This document shows positions 14,845 through 24,184 of a stretch of 64,000 nucleotides of DNA, piece by piece. The DNA is taken from assembly GCA_965197865.1 (NCBI GenBank), contig CBDANZ010000005.1:558001-622000 (forward strand). The letters are read 5' to 3'. Every line of letters starts with the position of its first letter. Position 1 is the stretch's first letter. The DNA is from CBDANZ01 sp965197865 (GTDB taxonomy: Bacteria; Acidobacteriota; Vicinamibacteria; Vicinamibacterales; CAVVIG01). The position numbers were made by a program, and so were the translations under genes. The notes under the pieces are model-generated. The model saw only the letters and a program-made list of their open reading frames with translations. It did no database searches and had not been told where the DNA came from.

Positions 14845-15786
14845 ATGGTGGGTTCATATGGCCTGCGCGCCGCGCTCGCGACGCTTTCCCTTGCGCTCTC
14901 TGCCGGCAGCGCCGCCGCCCAGATTACTGGGCGGGTCGGCGGCGTGGTGCGGGACGACGGCGGCCGGCCGATCAAGGGTGCGATGATCGTTGCCGAACAT
15001 CCAAACACGGGACCCGCCACGCGTATCGCCACGACGGACGACAGAGGGCGCTTTACGATGATCGGTCTTCGGCCCGGCCGGTGGAAGTTTCTCGCGTGGG
15101 CGCTGGGCCACGCGGCCGGCCTGGGCGAAATGGTCGTCCGCTGGGGCCAATGGAATCCTTCAATGACGTTCGTGCTGCGGAAGAACGGGCCCACCGCCGA
15201 CGCGCCGCTCGGAAACATCTCGGGCAAGGATCTGCAAGCGCAACTCGCTTCGGCCGATGCGCTCTTTGGTCAGCAGAAATGGGACGAGGCGATCGCCGCG
15301 TACCGCACGATTATTGCGAGAACGCCGGCGCTCAGCGTGATCAACCTCCAGATCGCCGCCGCGTACCGCAGCAAGAAGGAGTACGCCGACGCCATTGCGG
15401 CGTATGAGAGCCTGCTCAGCGTCGATCCCGAGAACGAGAAAGCCACGGTCGGCATCGGGATGACGAATCTGGAAAAGGGCGACCGAAGAGCGGCGGAGAA
15501 GACGCTGCTCAAGGCGGCCGAAGGCGCCTCCGCGGGCCGGGAGCTGTTCTATAACCTGGGCGCGATCAAGCTCGCTCAGGGGGACGCCGACCAGGCGGTG
15601 GTGTGGTACCAGAAAGCTGCCGCTGCCGATCCGTCGTGGGGCAAGCCGCTGTACGAGCTCGGCGAGATAGCCAGGCAGAAGGGCGACACCGAGCGCGCGG
15701 CAACACTGATGAGCAAGGTCGTCTCGGTTGATCCAACATCTCCCGAGGCGGCGCTGGCCAAGGCCGCACTTGCCCAGCTGCCGTAG
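14845..15786 (+). CDS. Secreted carboxypeptidase-regulatory-like plus TPR protein
   Basis: 313 residues. ATG 14845 has AAGGAG seven bases upstream. A signal peptide ends near SAAAQ. It is followed by a carboxypeptidase-regulatory beta domain (GRVGGVVRDDGGRPIKGAMI, TTDDRGRFTMIGLRPGRWKF) and about five TPR units from residue 130 (ADALFGQQKWDEAIAAYRTI, AIAAYESLLSVDPENEKATV, KAAAADPSWGKPLYELGEIA). Likely a periplasmic scaffold. Partners unknown. It converges on the ATP synthase genes. Confidence 0.8.
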   Translation: MVGSYGLRAALATLSLALSAGSAAAQITGRVGGVVRDDGGRPIKGAMIVAEHPNTGPATRIATTDDRGRFTMIGLRPGRWKFLAWALGHAAGLGEMVVRWGQWNPSMTFVLRKNGPTADAPLGNISGKDLQAQLASADALFGQQKWDEAIAAYRTIIARTPALSVINLQIAAAYRSKKEYADAIAAYESLLSVDPENEKATVGIGMTNLEKGDRRAAEKTLLKAAEGASAGRELFYNLGAIKLAQGDADQAVVWYQKAAAADPSWGKPLYELGEIARQKGDTERAATLMSKVVSVDPTSPEAALAKAALAQLP

Positions 15787-15836
15787 GTTGTCACACAGCT
15801 TTCGCTACACGTTCATCCTCGGTACGCTGCCTGCGC

Positions 15837-16133
15837 ATGCGTCGCTGTTGTCGGGACGGCTGCCACTTGAAACCGGCGTGCGCGCTAGCGTTGGCCAGGG
15901 TGCTCGGCTTCTTCGACGGGAACATTCCCAGGGCCCATCTTGAGGGCCGGGCATCGGTCTCGCCCGTGACGGCGCGGAACTCGGAGCGCGTCGCCGAGGT
16001 GGCTCGCCTTGCTGACAGGCTCGCGAGCGAGGTGATGGTGGAATACCTGGTCCCGCCGGGTTCGGTGAACGAGAGCGAGGTCAAGGGTGGCGCAAGGATT
16101 CTGCGGGTCAGGGCGCTCAGAACGTCTCGTTAA
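15837..16133 (+). CDS. Doubtful small hypothetical ORF
   Basis: 98 codons with no recognisable family and no ribosome binding site. The central part (SERVAEVARLADRLASEVMVE) has coding-like, GC-rich third positions and low GC at second positions. The N-terminal part is cysteine-rich and unlikely. It may be a gene fragment or spurious. The interval 15787-16129 is where atpH would be expected on the minus strand, but no delta-subunit sequence is present. Confidence 0.22.
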   Translation: MRRCCRDGCHLKPACALALARVLGFFDGNIPRAHLEGRASVSPVTARNSERVAEVARLADRLASEVMVEYLVPPGSVNESEVKGGARILRVRALRTSR

Positions 16134-16627
16134 TGACGGCCCTCGACCTGCTTGAGAGCTTCTTCGATCAGCCTCTCGTTGTCTTGCTTCGAAAGATTCC
16201 GCTGAATGATTTTCGACGCAATCATCACCGAGAGATCCACCGCTTCATGACGGATCTGCTGGAGTGCGCGCTCGGTTTCGAGCTGGATCTGGCGCTCTGC
16301 GTTCCGGACGAGGCCCGCGGCTTCCGCGCGCGCCTTCTGCTTCATCTCTTCTCTTAGTCGGTCGGCGTCGGATCGGCTCTGCGAGACGATCGCCTCTGCG
16401 TCGGCGTGGGCCTTTCTGATGATCTGGGCCGATTCCTGATGCAGCCGTTCCAGATCCTCTTTGCCCTGCCGGGCGTTGTCTAGCGACTTCCGGATCATTT
16501 CCTGACGGCTTTCGAGCGCCTTGAGCAGCGGCCGCCACACGAACCTGGTGAGAAGCGCGAGGAGCACCAGAAACGTCAGGATTGTCCAGATGAACAATCC
16601 GGGATCTGGCTGGACCAGGGGATTCAT
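16130..16627 (-). CDS. atpF: ATP synthase Fo subunit b
   Basis: 165 residues. One N-terminal membrane helix (LFIWTILTFLVLLALLTRFV) is followed by WRPLLKALESRQEMIRKSLD and a long charged helix to the end, the peripheral-stalk form of subunit b. It is the last gene of the leftward Fo cluster atpZ-I-B-E-F. The usual following atpH, A, G, D and C are not here, so the F1 operon must be elsewhere. Confidence 0.93.
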   Translation of the reverse strand: MNPLVQPDPGLFIWTILTFLVLLALLTRFVWRPLLKALESRQEMIRKSLDNARQGKEDLERLHQESAQIIRKAHADAEAIVSQSRSDADRLREEMKQKARAEAAGLVRNAERQIQLETERALQQIRHEAVDLSVMIASKIIQRNLSKQDNERLIEEALKQVEGRH

Positions 16628-16692
16628 GCCGAGCGTCCTTTCGGATGTCCGCGGCGCGGCGGGCCAGGGGTCGGGGCCGCCGCCCGCCGGAT

Positions 16693-17040
16693 CTAGATCG
16701 TCAGCAGCAGCACCAGCAGCGCGAAAACTTCCGCCAGAATCGCGACGCCTTCGAGCAGGAAGAGCGGCAGGTTGACGGCGCCGGTAATCTTGTCGGCGGC
16801 GCTCGGCTGGCGGGCGATCCCCTCAGCAGACGCAACCGCCAGCTTCCCGATCCCGAGTCCTGCGCCGATCACGATCATCCCCAGCCCCAGTGGGACGCTG
16901 AGCAAATGCAGGACCGACGCGTCGGCGGAAGCCGCGGCCGCTTCCTGGGCGATGAGCGTCGGCGTGTGAGCGATAAGCGCGAGAGCGACGGTCAGGAGGG
17001 TGGTCACCATCGCTCTCTGCAAGAACCCTGCTCTGGTCAT
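16693..17040 (-). CDS. atpE: ATP synthase Fo subunit c, with signal-like N-terminal extension
   Basis: 115 residues from ATG 17040; c subunits usually have 70-90. Residues 1-45 (MTRAGFLQRAMVTTLLTVAL, then PTLIAQEAAAASA) look like a signal peptide. The hairpin follows, with GAGLGIGKLAVASAEGIARQ and the loop RQP at 77-79. The ion-binding carboxylate is Glu97 (FLLEGVAI), 18 residues after the loop Pro as in E. coli. I see no clear Na+-type residue set, so a proton is the likely coupling ion. The extension probably directs insertion and is cleaved. Confidence 0.92.
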   Translation of the reverse strand: MTRAGFLQRAMVTTLLTVALALIAHTPTLIAQEAAAASADASVLHLLSVPLGLGMIVIGAGLGIGKLAVASAEGIARQPSAADKITGAVNLPLFLLEGVAILAEVFALLVLLLTI

Positions 17041-17068
17041 TCCGGTGTCCTTTCGTGTGATGGGTTTC

Positions 17069-18007
17069 TCAGTGATGAACGTGAATGGCCATGCCAATGA
17101 ACACGGCCGTCAACAGCGTGAAAACGTACGCCTGGACCAGGACGACGATGATTTCGAGAGCCGACACGCCGACCGCCAGCGGAACCGCCACCGCGAGGCC
17201 GACGCCCACGCCGGCGAGCGGGTTGGGGAATATCTCGGCGAAGAGAAAGACGAAGGACAGAATCGCCAGGATCGCGATGTGGCCACCGCTCATGTTCGCT
17301 GCAAGTCGCATCGTCAGGGCGAACGGCCGCACGAACATACCCATCACCTCAATCGGAACCAGAATGATGTAGATGAGCGGGTGCAGCCCGTGCGGGACGA
17401 GGTTCTTCCAGTGCTGCACAAACCCGTGCGCCTTCGAGCCGGCCAGGATAATCGCGCCGAACGTGACCATCGCTAGCCCGGCGGTCACATTGTAGTTGCC
17501 GGTCGCCGTGGTGCCGCCGTGCAGCAGACGCTTGACGAACGAGTCCTCGTCGGTGTGCAGCACCCAGTGATCGACGAGACCGACGATGTCGAAGAGAGGA
17601 ATCAGCCCGATGGCGTTCGCGCAGAGAATGAAGAGGAAGAACGTCAGGAGGAGCGGCGTCCACGTGTTCACCCACTTCGATCCGACGTTGGGAGCGACGA
17701 TAGTGTCGCGCACGAACTCCACGACCGCTTCGAGCGCATTCATGAAGCCCGTGGGAAGCGGACGGTCCTGCTTCAGATATCTCCTCACGACCCACGTCAC
17801 GCCGACAAGTACTATCGCGGCCACCAGCCACAGCATGAACACGTGCTTGGTGACCGAGAAATCAATGCCGAAGGCTGTCGGCAGATGGAGCAGCGGATGG
17901 TCGAGCGCGCTGTTCGAGACGTGCTCAATGATGACCTCGCCGGCGTTGAAGCCTTCGGCGGACGCCTCGGCCGCCACGTGCTCGGGAACCTGCTCTTGGA
18001 AAACCAT
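17069..18007 (-). CDS. atpB: ATP synthase Fo subunit a
   Basis: 312 residues from ATG 18007; longer upstream frames overlap atpI. The essential helix holds PFALTMRLAANMSGGHIAI with the conserved Arg that faces the c-ring carboxylate. The segment NVGSKWVNTWTPLLLTFFLF is also typical. A soluble N-terminal stretch of about 50 residues and an extra loop (HTDEDSFVKRLLHGGTTATG) make it somewhat long. The gene ends in HVHH. It lies 5 bp after atpI and 28 bp before atpE. Confidence 0.94.
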   Translation of the reverse strand: MVFQEQVPEHVAAEASAEGFNAGEVIIEHVSNSALDHPLLHLPTAFGIDFSVTKHVFMLWLVAAIVLVGVTWVVRRYLKQDRPLPTGFMNALEAVVEFVRDTIVAPNVGSKWVNTWTPLLLTFFLFILCANAIGLIPLFDIVGLVDHWVLHTDEDSFVKRLLHGGTTATGNYNVTAGLAMVTFGAIILAGSKAHGFVQHWKNLVPHGLHPLIYIILVPIEVMGMFVRPFALTMRLAANMSGGHIAILAILSFVFLFAEIFPNPLAGVGVGLAVAVPLAVGVSALEIIVVLVQAYVFTLLTAVFIGMAIHVHH

Positions 18008-18012
18008 CGCCG

Positions 18013-18396
18013 TCAGGGTATCGGGGGGCCGGAGGCGGGCGTGCGCGATGCCAGCAGCCGTCGGAGAGCCAGCGCCTGGATCACGAGCAATCCGATGAAA
18101 TAGCTCGTGAAACTGACCACAAACGGCACGGTGCGAAGCGACAGCACACGCAACATGACCGCGATGTAGGCCCCGAAGAACACCATCTTGCCGACCAGCG
18201 CCATCGCCATCACTCCCGTCAGCCGTTCCGGCTGCCGCCGGTAGGTGCGTTCCATCAGCATCCATGCCCCGATCGCCACAGCGAGCGGTCCGAGCATCCC
18301 AAACAGGACCTCTCGGCTCGTCTGCTGGTCGAGCACAGCCGCTGCCACGAACCAGGACAAGATGCTGATCCCGGCCATCCCCCCGATGGGTGTCAT
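18013..18396 (-). CDS. atpI: AtpI-like small membrane protein
   Basis: 127 residues with four hydrophobic segments (ISILSWFVAAAVLD, FGMLGPLAVAIGAWMLM, VMAMALVGKMVFFGAYIAVM, FTSYFIGLLVIQALALRRLL). Size and position between atpZ and atpB identify it as the AtpI-type assembly factor/Mg2+ channel-like protein of F-type ATPase clusters. The sequence itself is weakly conserved. Its ATG overlaps the atpZ stop (ATGA). Confidence 0.7.
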   Translation of the reverse strand: MTPIGGMAGISILSWFVAAAVLDQQTSREVLFGMLGPLAVAIGAWMLMERTYRRQPERLTGVMAMALVGKMVFFGAYIAVMLRVLSLRTVPFVVSFTSYFIGLLVIQALALRRLLASRTPASGPPIP

Positions 18397-18638
18397 CGCC
18401 GCCAGACCGTCTTCGCCAGCTCGTAGAAGCCGATGATGAGGCCCGTCAGCAGCCCGCTGACCAGGAACCACGGGGCCGTATTCTGCCACCGGTCGAGCGC
18501 GTACCCGATTCCGCCGAGCAAGACAATGCCGCCGACGAGCGTATAGCTGGCCGCTGCGGCTGGTCCCGATCTGCGGATGGTCTCTTGCAGATACTTCAGA
18601 GAACGCGCGAAGAAGAGATCGCGTTCCTCGTCGGGCAT
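18393..18638 (-). CDS. atpZ: AtpZ-like subunit
   Basis: 81 residues from ATG 18638; an open frame further upstream has no support. Two helices (SYTLVGGIVLLGGIGYALDR and FLVSGLLTGLIIGFYELAKT) with GYALDRW between them are the AtpZ/AtpI family signature. In F-type clusters it helps c-ring assembly together with AtpI. It is the first gene of the leftward Fo cluster. Confidence 0.8.
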   Translation of the reverse strand: MPDEERDLFFARSLKYLQETIRRSGPAAAASYTLVGGIVLLGGIGYALDRWQNTAPWFLVSGLLTGLIIGFYELAKTVWRR

Positions 18639-18959
18639 GTCAAACGAGGTGCGGACGCCGTGTGACACGCGCGCGCCCCCCCCGGCTGAAGACGCCACGC
18701 CCGTTCCACACGGGGGCGCACACAAACCGTCATTAGTAGCAAAGGCGCCTCGACCAGTGGCAACGCGACGGAACCGGTGCGACACGCGAGCAACCGGCGA
18801 GGACCCACGACGACATCAGAGTATAGCGTATACCTTGTGAAAAGCTTCACCAGCGAGGCGCGCCGCCGTCCTCGGCCTCCCGCCGCGTTCAGCACACCGT
18901 CGTACCCCGGCCGCGTGCCAGCGCATCTCGCGTGCTGGCGCGCTTGTCCGGCCGCTTCC
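18639..18959. promoter_or_regulatory. Intergenic region upstream of the atp genes
   Basis: About 320 bp between nuoN and atpZ without a gene. On the minus strand a TATACT (about 18815-18820) could be a -10 box, but a matching -35 at 17 bp is poor. Any promoter for atpZ-I-B-E-F would lie here. Confidence 0.3.
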
Positions 18960-20429
18960 TCAGCGAATGGCCGCAGCCAGGCCGTCGAGGCCGAGGGAAC
19001 GAGCGGAGACCTCGGCAAACTGGAACAGCAGCTGCGGGTACACGCCGAGCGCAATCGTCGCCACCACGGCAACGGCGAGCGTCAGCGCGAGCGCAGGGCT
19101 CGCCGTCGGCGCCGGTCCCGTTGTCTCCGTCCTCAAATACATGAAGACGACAATGCGCACGTAGTAGTACAGCGACACCGCGCTATTGAGGACACCGATG
19201 ACGGCGAGCCAGACGTAGCCGGCCTCGATCGCAGCGCTGAACAGCCAGAACTTCCCCATGAAGCCGGCCGTCGGCGGGATGCCGCCGAGCGACAGCATGA
19301 AGAGCAGCATGGCAAAGGCGGCGAAGGGATGACGACGATGCAAGCCGCTGACGTCCTTGAGCTCATCGCCGACCATTCCGTGTCGGCGCATCATGACGAC
19401 AATGGCGAAGGCGCCGAGCTGCATGAATGTATAGACCAGCAGGTAGATGAGTATCGCCGAGATGCCTCGCGGCGTCGCCGCGACGACGCCGATGAGGACG
19501 TAGCCGGCGTGCGCAATCGACGAGTACGCTAGCATCCGCTTCAGGTTCGACTGCGTCAGCGCGGCGATGTTGCCAACCGTCATCGTGACGATCGCCAGCG
19601 CCTCGAACAGCAGCCGCCAGTCGGCGCTGAACGCTGGCACGCCGACGAGAAAGATGCGCAGCAGCATCGCAAACGAGGCGGCCGTCGAACCGACCGACAG
19701 AAACGCCGTCACCGGCGTCGGCGCCCCTTCGTATACGTCGGGTGCCCACATATGGAACGGCACGGCCGCGATCTTGAACCCCATCCCTCCGACGACCAGA
19801 ATCACGGCGAGCACGATCAGCGGATCTCGCTCTCGGCCGTCGAAGATAGTCGCCATCGCGCGCAGGTTCGTCGTGCCCGACAGGCCGTACAGCATCGACA
19901 TGCCATACAACAGGATGCCCAGCGAGAAGGCGCCGAGCAGGAAATACTTCACGGCGGCCTCATTCGACCGCTGATTCGGCTTGATGAAGCCGGCCAGAAT
20001 GTAGAACGAGACCGCCATCGTTTCCAGGCCGATGAAGCTGGTAATCAGATCGAGGCTGCCGGCCATGATCATCATGCCCAGCGTGGCGCACAGGATGAGG
20101 AAGTAGTACTCGCCGGGGCTCGCGCCCTCGATCTCGAGGTACCGCGTCGACATGAGCACGGTCATGACGGCGGCGATCAGAAAGATGACCTTAAAGAAGA
20201 GCGCAAAGCCGTCGACGGCGATCAACCCCTGGGCGATTTCGACATTCGTCCCGACAAACGGCGCGAGCGCGGCCAGCGTCGCGCCGAGCACGCCAACTGT
20301 CACCCACGCGAGGGCGCGGCTTCTGCGCGGAAAGGTAACATCGGTCACAAGGACGATGAGCGCCCCGGAAGCCAGCACGAGCTCCGGCAGGATGTAGTAG
20401 AAATCGCGAAGGGACAGGCCAGCCGGCAT
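18960..20429 (-). CDS. nuoN: NADH-quinone oxidoreductase subunit N
   Basis: 489 residues, 14 membrane helices, one of the three antiporter-like proton-pumping subunits. Family signatures include the lysine-bearing helix GGMGFKIAAVPFHMWAPDVY, the NLKRMLAYSSIAHAGYVLIG segment and MLSLGGIPPTAGFMGKFWLF. Start ATG at 20429 overlaps the nuoM stop (TGATG). It is the last gene of the nuo operon. Confidence 0.95.
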   Translation of the reverse strand: MPAGLSLRDFYYILPELVLASGALIVLVTDVTFPRRSRALAWVTVGVLGATLAALAPFVGTNVEIAQGLIAVDGFALFFKVIFLIAAVMTVLMSTRYLEIEGASPGEYYFLILCATLGMMIMAGSLDLITSFIGLETMAVSFYILAGFIKPNQRSNEAAVKYFLLGAFSLGILLYGMSMLYGLSGTTNLRAMATIFDGRERDPLIVLAVILVVGGMGFKIAAVPFHMWAPDVYEGAPTPVTAFLSVGSTAASFAMLLRIFLVGVPAFSADWRLLFEALAIVTMTVGNIAALTQSNLKRMLAYSSIAHAGYVLIGVVAATPRGISAILIYLLVYTFMQLGAFAIVVMMRRHGMVGDELKDVSGLHRRHPFAAFAMLLFMLSLGGIPPTAGFMGKFWLFSAAIEAGYVWLAVIGVLNSAVSLYYYVRIVVFMYLRTETTGPAPTASPALALTLAVAVVATIALGVYPQLLFQFAEVSARSLGLDGLAAAIR

Positions 20430-22006
20430 CAGCGAGGCTCCGCGTCTGGTGCCCGAGGCGGCTCGGCGGTTGAGGCGGCGTCCGGCGCCGGCGGCGCCCC
20501 CTGCGCCACTTGGCTGCCTGAGCTGTCCTGCGGGCTCACCCGACTAATCACGCGCTGGACCGAAGTCTCGAGCCGGCGCAGAACCGGGGCGGGATACAAG
20601 CCAATCCAGAACACCAGTGCGATCAGCGGCGCGAGGGTCGCAAATTCCCTCGCTGTCAAATCGGTCAGCCTCTCGTTCTTCGGGTTTTCGACCTTGCCGA
20701 ACATGGTGCGCTGATATAGGTAGAGCATGTAGGCCGCGCCCAGCACGATGCCGCTGGCCGCAAACGCCGCCCACACCTTGCTGGCCAGGAACACGCCTTG
20801 GAGGATCAGGAACTCGCCGATGAAGCCGTTCAGCGCCGGCAGCCCGATTGACGACATCGTCATCACCATGAACACCGCGGCGTACACGGGCATCACTTTC
20901 GATAAGCCGCCGTACTCCGAGATTTCCCGGGTGTGCCGCCGCTCGTAGACGATCCCGACGAGGAGGAAGAGCGCGCCGGTCGAGATGCCGTGATTCAACT
21001 GCTGGACGATACTGCCCGTGATGCCGACCGGGTTCAAGGCGAACATGCCGAGCATCACCATCGCCATGTGGCTGACCGATGAGTACGCCACCAGCCGCTT
21101 CCAGTCCTTCTGTGCCATGGCAACCAGTGCGCCGTAGACGATGCCGATGATCGACAGCACGACCATCATCGGGACGAACTCCCGCGTCGCGTCCGGCAAG
21201 ATCGGCAGGCTGAAGCGGATGAACCCGTACGTGCCCATCTTCAGAAGCACAGCGGCTAGAACGACGGAGGCCGCCGTCGGCGCATCGGTATGGGCGTCTG
21301 GCAGCCAGGTGTGAAACGGAAACATCGGGACCTTGATCGCAAACCCGAAGAAGAAGGCGAGGAAGACCCACCACTGCGTGTTGAAGTCCACGTTCAGCTG
21401 GTGATACACGGTGACGTCGAAGGTGTACACGCCGGTCACGCTCTCCTGGTAGAAGTACAGCGCCAGGATGCCGAGCAACATCACGACACTGCCGACCAGG
21501 GTATACAGGAAGAACTTGATGGCCGAATAGAGCCGCCGGTCGGTGCCCCAGATCCCGATGAGGAAGTACATCGGCACCAGCATCACTTCCCAGAACAGGA
21601 AGAAGAGGAGGAAGTCGAGGGCCATGAACACGCCGAGCATTCCGGTCTGGAGCAGCAGCATGAAGATGTAGAATTCCTTCACGCGCTCGGTGATGGCCGT
21701 CCACGACGACAGGATGGCAATCGATCCCATCAACGTCGTCAGCAGAATCAGCAGCGTGCTGAAGCCGTCAACGCCGAGGGAATACTCGGCGCCTATCGTC
21801 GGGATCCAGGACGCCCGCTCCACGAATTGGAAGTCGGCGTTCTGTGGGTCGTACCAGAACCACAGCGGGATCGAGATCGCAAATCCGATGAAGGCGACGA
21901 TGTTCGCGAGCCATCGGATGGCGTTCACGTGCTGCCGGTTCACGAACAACAGCAGAAGTACGCCCAGCAGAGGCGTGAAGAGAATGATCGAAAGCAAATG
22001 ATCCAT
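20429..22006 (-). CDS. nuoM: NADH-quinone oxidoreductase subunit M
   Basis: 525 residues, antiporter-like subunit. The helix with FFFGFAIKVPMFPFHTWLPD carries the central pump lysine. DWKRLVAYSSVSHMAMVMLG and MSSIGLPALNGFIGEFLILQ are typical. An Ala/Pro-rich hydrophilic tail of about 40 residues (SSGSQVAQGAPPAPDAAS...) is longer than usual. It lies 34 bp after nuoL. Confidence 0.95.
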   Translation of the reverse strand: MDHLLSIILFTPLLGVLLLLFVNRQHVNAIRWLANIVAFIGFAISIPLWFWYDPQNADFQFVERASWIPTIGAEYSLGVDGFSTLLILLTTLMGSIAILSSWTAITERVKEFYIFMLLLQTGMLGVFMALDFLLFFLFWEVMLVPMYFLIGIWGTDRRLYSAIKFFLYTLVGSVVMLLGILALYFYQESVTGVYTFDVTVYHQLNVDFNTQWWVFLAFFFGFAIKVPMFPFHTWLPDAHTDAPTAASVVLAAVLLKMGTYGFIRFSLPILPDATREFVPMMVVLSIIGIVYGALVAMAQKDWKRLVAYSSVSHMAMVMLGMFALNPVGITGSIVQQLNHGISTGALFLLVGIVYERRHTREISEYGGLSKVMPVYAAVFMVMTMSSIGLPALNGFIGEFLILQGVFLASKVWAAFAASGIVLGAAYMLYLYQRTMFGKVENPKNERLTDLTAREFATLAPLIALVFWIGLYPAPVLRRLETSVQRVISRVSPQDSSGSQVAQGAPPAPDAASTAEPPRAPDAEPR

Positions 22007-22040
22007 AGAAAGAGATCGCGCAGACTTTCAAGTCCGCCTG

Positions 22041-24176
22041 TTACCAGAGAAGCAGATACACGCCCACGAACGCAAAAATTCCAAACAGCATCAGCATCGC
22101 GTAGTTCTGAACGAGGCCTGTCTGCAGCCGTCTGAACGAGTAGCTCGATTCCTGCATCATCCAGCCCACAGAGTTGACCGCGCCGTCCACGACGTGGCGA
22201 TCGGCGAGGCCCGACAGCCAGGAGGTGAAGAGCGTGGCCCATCCCGATCCGTTTACGGCACCGTCCACGACCCGGCGGTCGATGGTCCAGGAGCCCCGCC
22301 CGGCGCCCATGGTTCCCGACACGACCGTGGCGTCGTACAGCTCGTCCACGTAGTACTTGTTCAACAACCACCGATGCGGCCCCGCCCACTGGGTCGCCAA
22401 GCGCTCCGAGATCTTGGGCTTGGTGACGTAGAACCTCCAAGCGAGCGCAATCCCGACGACGGCCACGAGGACAGAGAACGCCATCAGCACGAGCTCGACG
22501 CCGCGCGACGCTTCATGCTCTTCGACTGGAGCCTGTCGGGCGGCCTCCAATCCGGTTGTCGTGCCGGCCTGCACCTCCGAGACCACGAAACTTGGCTCGA
22601 GGAAGTGCTCGATGGTGTTGGAGCCGCCAAGCGCGGCAGGGATACCCACAAATCCGGCCACGATCGCGCCGACGGCGAGCGCCATCAACGGAAGCGTCAT
22701 CGGTGTCGGCGATTCGTGAGGCCCGCGCCAGGCGCCTGCGTTCCCGTGGGCGGGAGCGGGGTTGTGAGCGGGCCCGTGGCCATGGTGGACAGTCTCCCAT
22801 GCGGGCCCTCGGTACGCGCCGAAGAACGTCATCGACACGAGACGAAACATGTAGAACGCGGTCATTAGCGCCGTCAGGACCGCGAGACTCCAGATCGCCT
22901 TGTTGCCGAGGAACGACCGGAAGAGGATCTCGTCCTTGCTAAAAAAACCCGAGAGCGGAGGGATGCCCGCGATGGCCAGGGCGCCGATCATCATCGTCGC
23001 GAAGGTGACCGGTAGGTATGTCTTCAGCCCCCCCATGCGGCGCATGTCCTGCTCACCGGCCATGGCGTGAATCACCGAGCCACTGCCGAGGAAGAGCAGT
23101 GCCTTGAAGAACGCGTGGGTCATCAGGTGAAACGTCCCGGACGCGAACGCGCCGACGCCCATGGCCGTGAACATGTAGCCGAGCTGCGACACCGTGGAAT
23201 AGGCAAGCACGCGCTTGATGTCGTACTGAACGAGAGCGATCGAAGCGGCCATGAACGCGGTCAGCACGCCGACAATCGCGACAATCTCCATCACCATCGG
23301 CGCGTGTGAGAAGAGCACGGCGTTACGACCGACCATGTAGACGCCCGCGGTGACCATCGTGGCGGCGTGGATGAGGGCCGAAACCGGCGTCGGACCTTCC
23401 ATCGCGTCGGGCAGCCACACGTGCAGCGGAATCTGCGCCGATTTTCCGACCGCGCCCACAAAAAGAAGCAGCGCGATGAGCGACACGGCGCCGAAGGTCT
23501 GTTCGGGATCGAGCCGCGACACGAGGCCGGCGACCTCCTGGAAGTCGAACGTGCCGAAGGTCGAGAAGATCAGAAAGATGCCCAGCATGAAGCCCCAGTC
23601 GCCTATCCGGTTCGTGATGAAGGCCTTCTTTCCGGCGTCGGCGGCGCTCTTCTTCTCGTACCAGTATCCGATCAGTAGGTACGAGCAGAGGCCGACGCCT
23701 TCCCAGCCCACGAACATCACCAGGAAGTTGCTCCCCAGGACGAGCACGAGCATGAAAAAGCAGAACAGGTTCAGGTAGCAGAAATAGCGGGCCACGCCGC
23801 CGCGCGGCTCATCGGCCATGTACGCGGTGGAGTACACGTGAATCAGGGTGCCGATGCCAGTCACGACGAGAATCATCACCCCCGACAAAGGATCGAGGCG
23901 GAGTCGCCAGGGCGCGGCAAGAGTTCCGAGGGAACCGTCGTGCATCTGGAGCGGGATTCCCGGAATCCATTGTGCAATCGTGACGTCGTAGGCGCGGGCG
24001 TCGGGCGGCAGCCCCAGCAGTTGCCAGAAGGCGAGCAACGACAGCCCGAGTGCGGCCGTCATCATCGTGCAGGCGACGAGGCCCGCCGCCTTGCGCGAGA
24101 ACATCCGGATGCCGACGAGCCCGTTGACGGCCGCACCGACTCCTGGTAACAAGGGGATGAGCCAGATGTAGTCCAT
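22041..24176 (-). CDS. nuoL: NADH-quinone oxidoreductase subunit L
   Basis: 711 residues. It has the antiporter core (FVGWEGVGLCSYLLIGYWYE, VGAVGKSAQIPLHVWLPDAM with the pump Lys, YDIKRVLAYSTVSQLGYMFT). The C-terminal region contains the long amphipathic lateral helix that runs along NuoM and NuoN and ends in a final membrane segment. A His/Pro-rich loop (HGHGPAHNPAPAHGNAG, about residue 460) looks lineage-specific. Confidence 0.96.
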   Translation of the reverse strand: MDYIWLIPLLPGVGAAVNGLVGIRMFSRKAAGLVACTMMTAALGLSLLAFWQLLGLPPDARAYDVTIAQWIPGIPLQMHDGSLGTLAAPWRLRLDPLSGVMILVVTGIGTLIHVYSTAYMADEPRGGVARYFCYLNLFCFFMLVLVLGSNFLVMFVGWEGVGLCSYLLIGYWYEKKSAADAGKKAFITNRIGDWGFMLGIFLIFSTFGTFDFQEVAGLVSRLDPEQTFGAVSLIALLLFVGAVGKSAQIPLHVWLPDAMEGPTPVSALIHAATMVTAGVYMVGRNAVLFSHAPMVMEIVAIVGVLTAFMAASIALVQYDIKRVLAYSTVSQLGYMFTAMGVGAFASGTFHLMTHAFFKALLFLGSGSVIHAMAGEQDMRRMGGLKTYLPVTFATMMIGALAIAGIPPLSGFFSKDEILFRSFLGNKAIWSLAVLTALMTAFYMFRLVSMTFFGAYRGPAWETVHHGHGPAHNPAPAHGNAGAWRGPHESPTPMTLPLMALAVGAIVAGFVGIPAALGGSNTIEHFLEPSFVVSEVQAGTTTGLEAARQAPVEEHEASRGVELVLMAFSVLVAVVGIALAWRFYVTKPKISERLATQWAGPHRWLLNKYYVDELYDATVVSGTMGAGRGSWTIDRRVVDGAVNGSGWATLFTSWLSGLADRHVVDGAVNSVGWMMQESSYSFRRLQTGLVQNYAMLMLFGIFAFVGVYLLLW

Positions 24177-24184
24177 CGCCCGAT

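Noticed and set aside
15787..16129. Possible atpH (delta subunit) after atpF
   Set aside because: Neither minus-strand frame resembles the delta subunit; the gene is simply absent.
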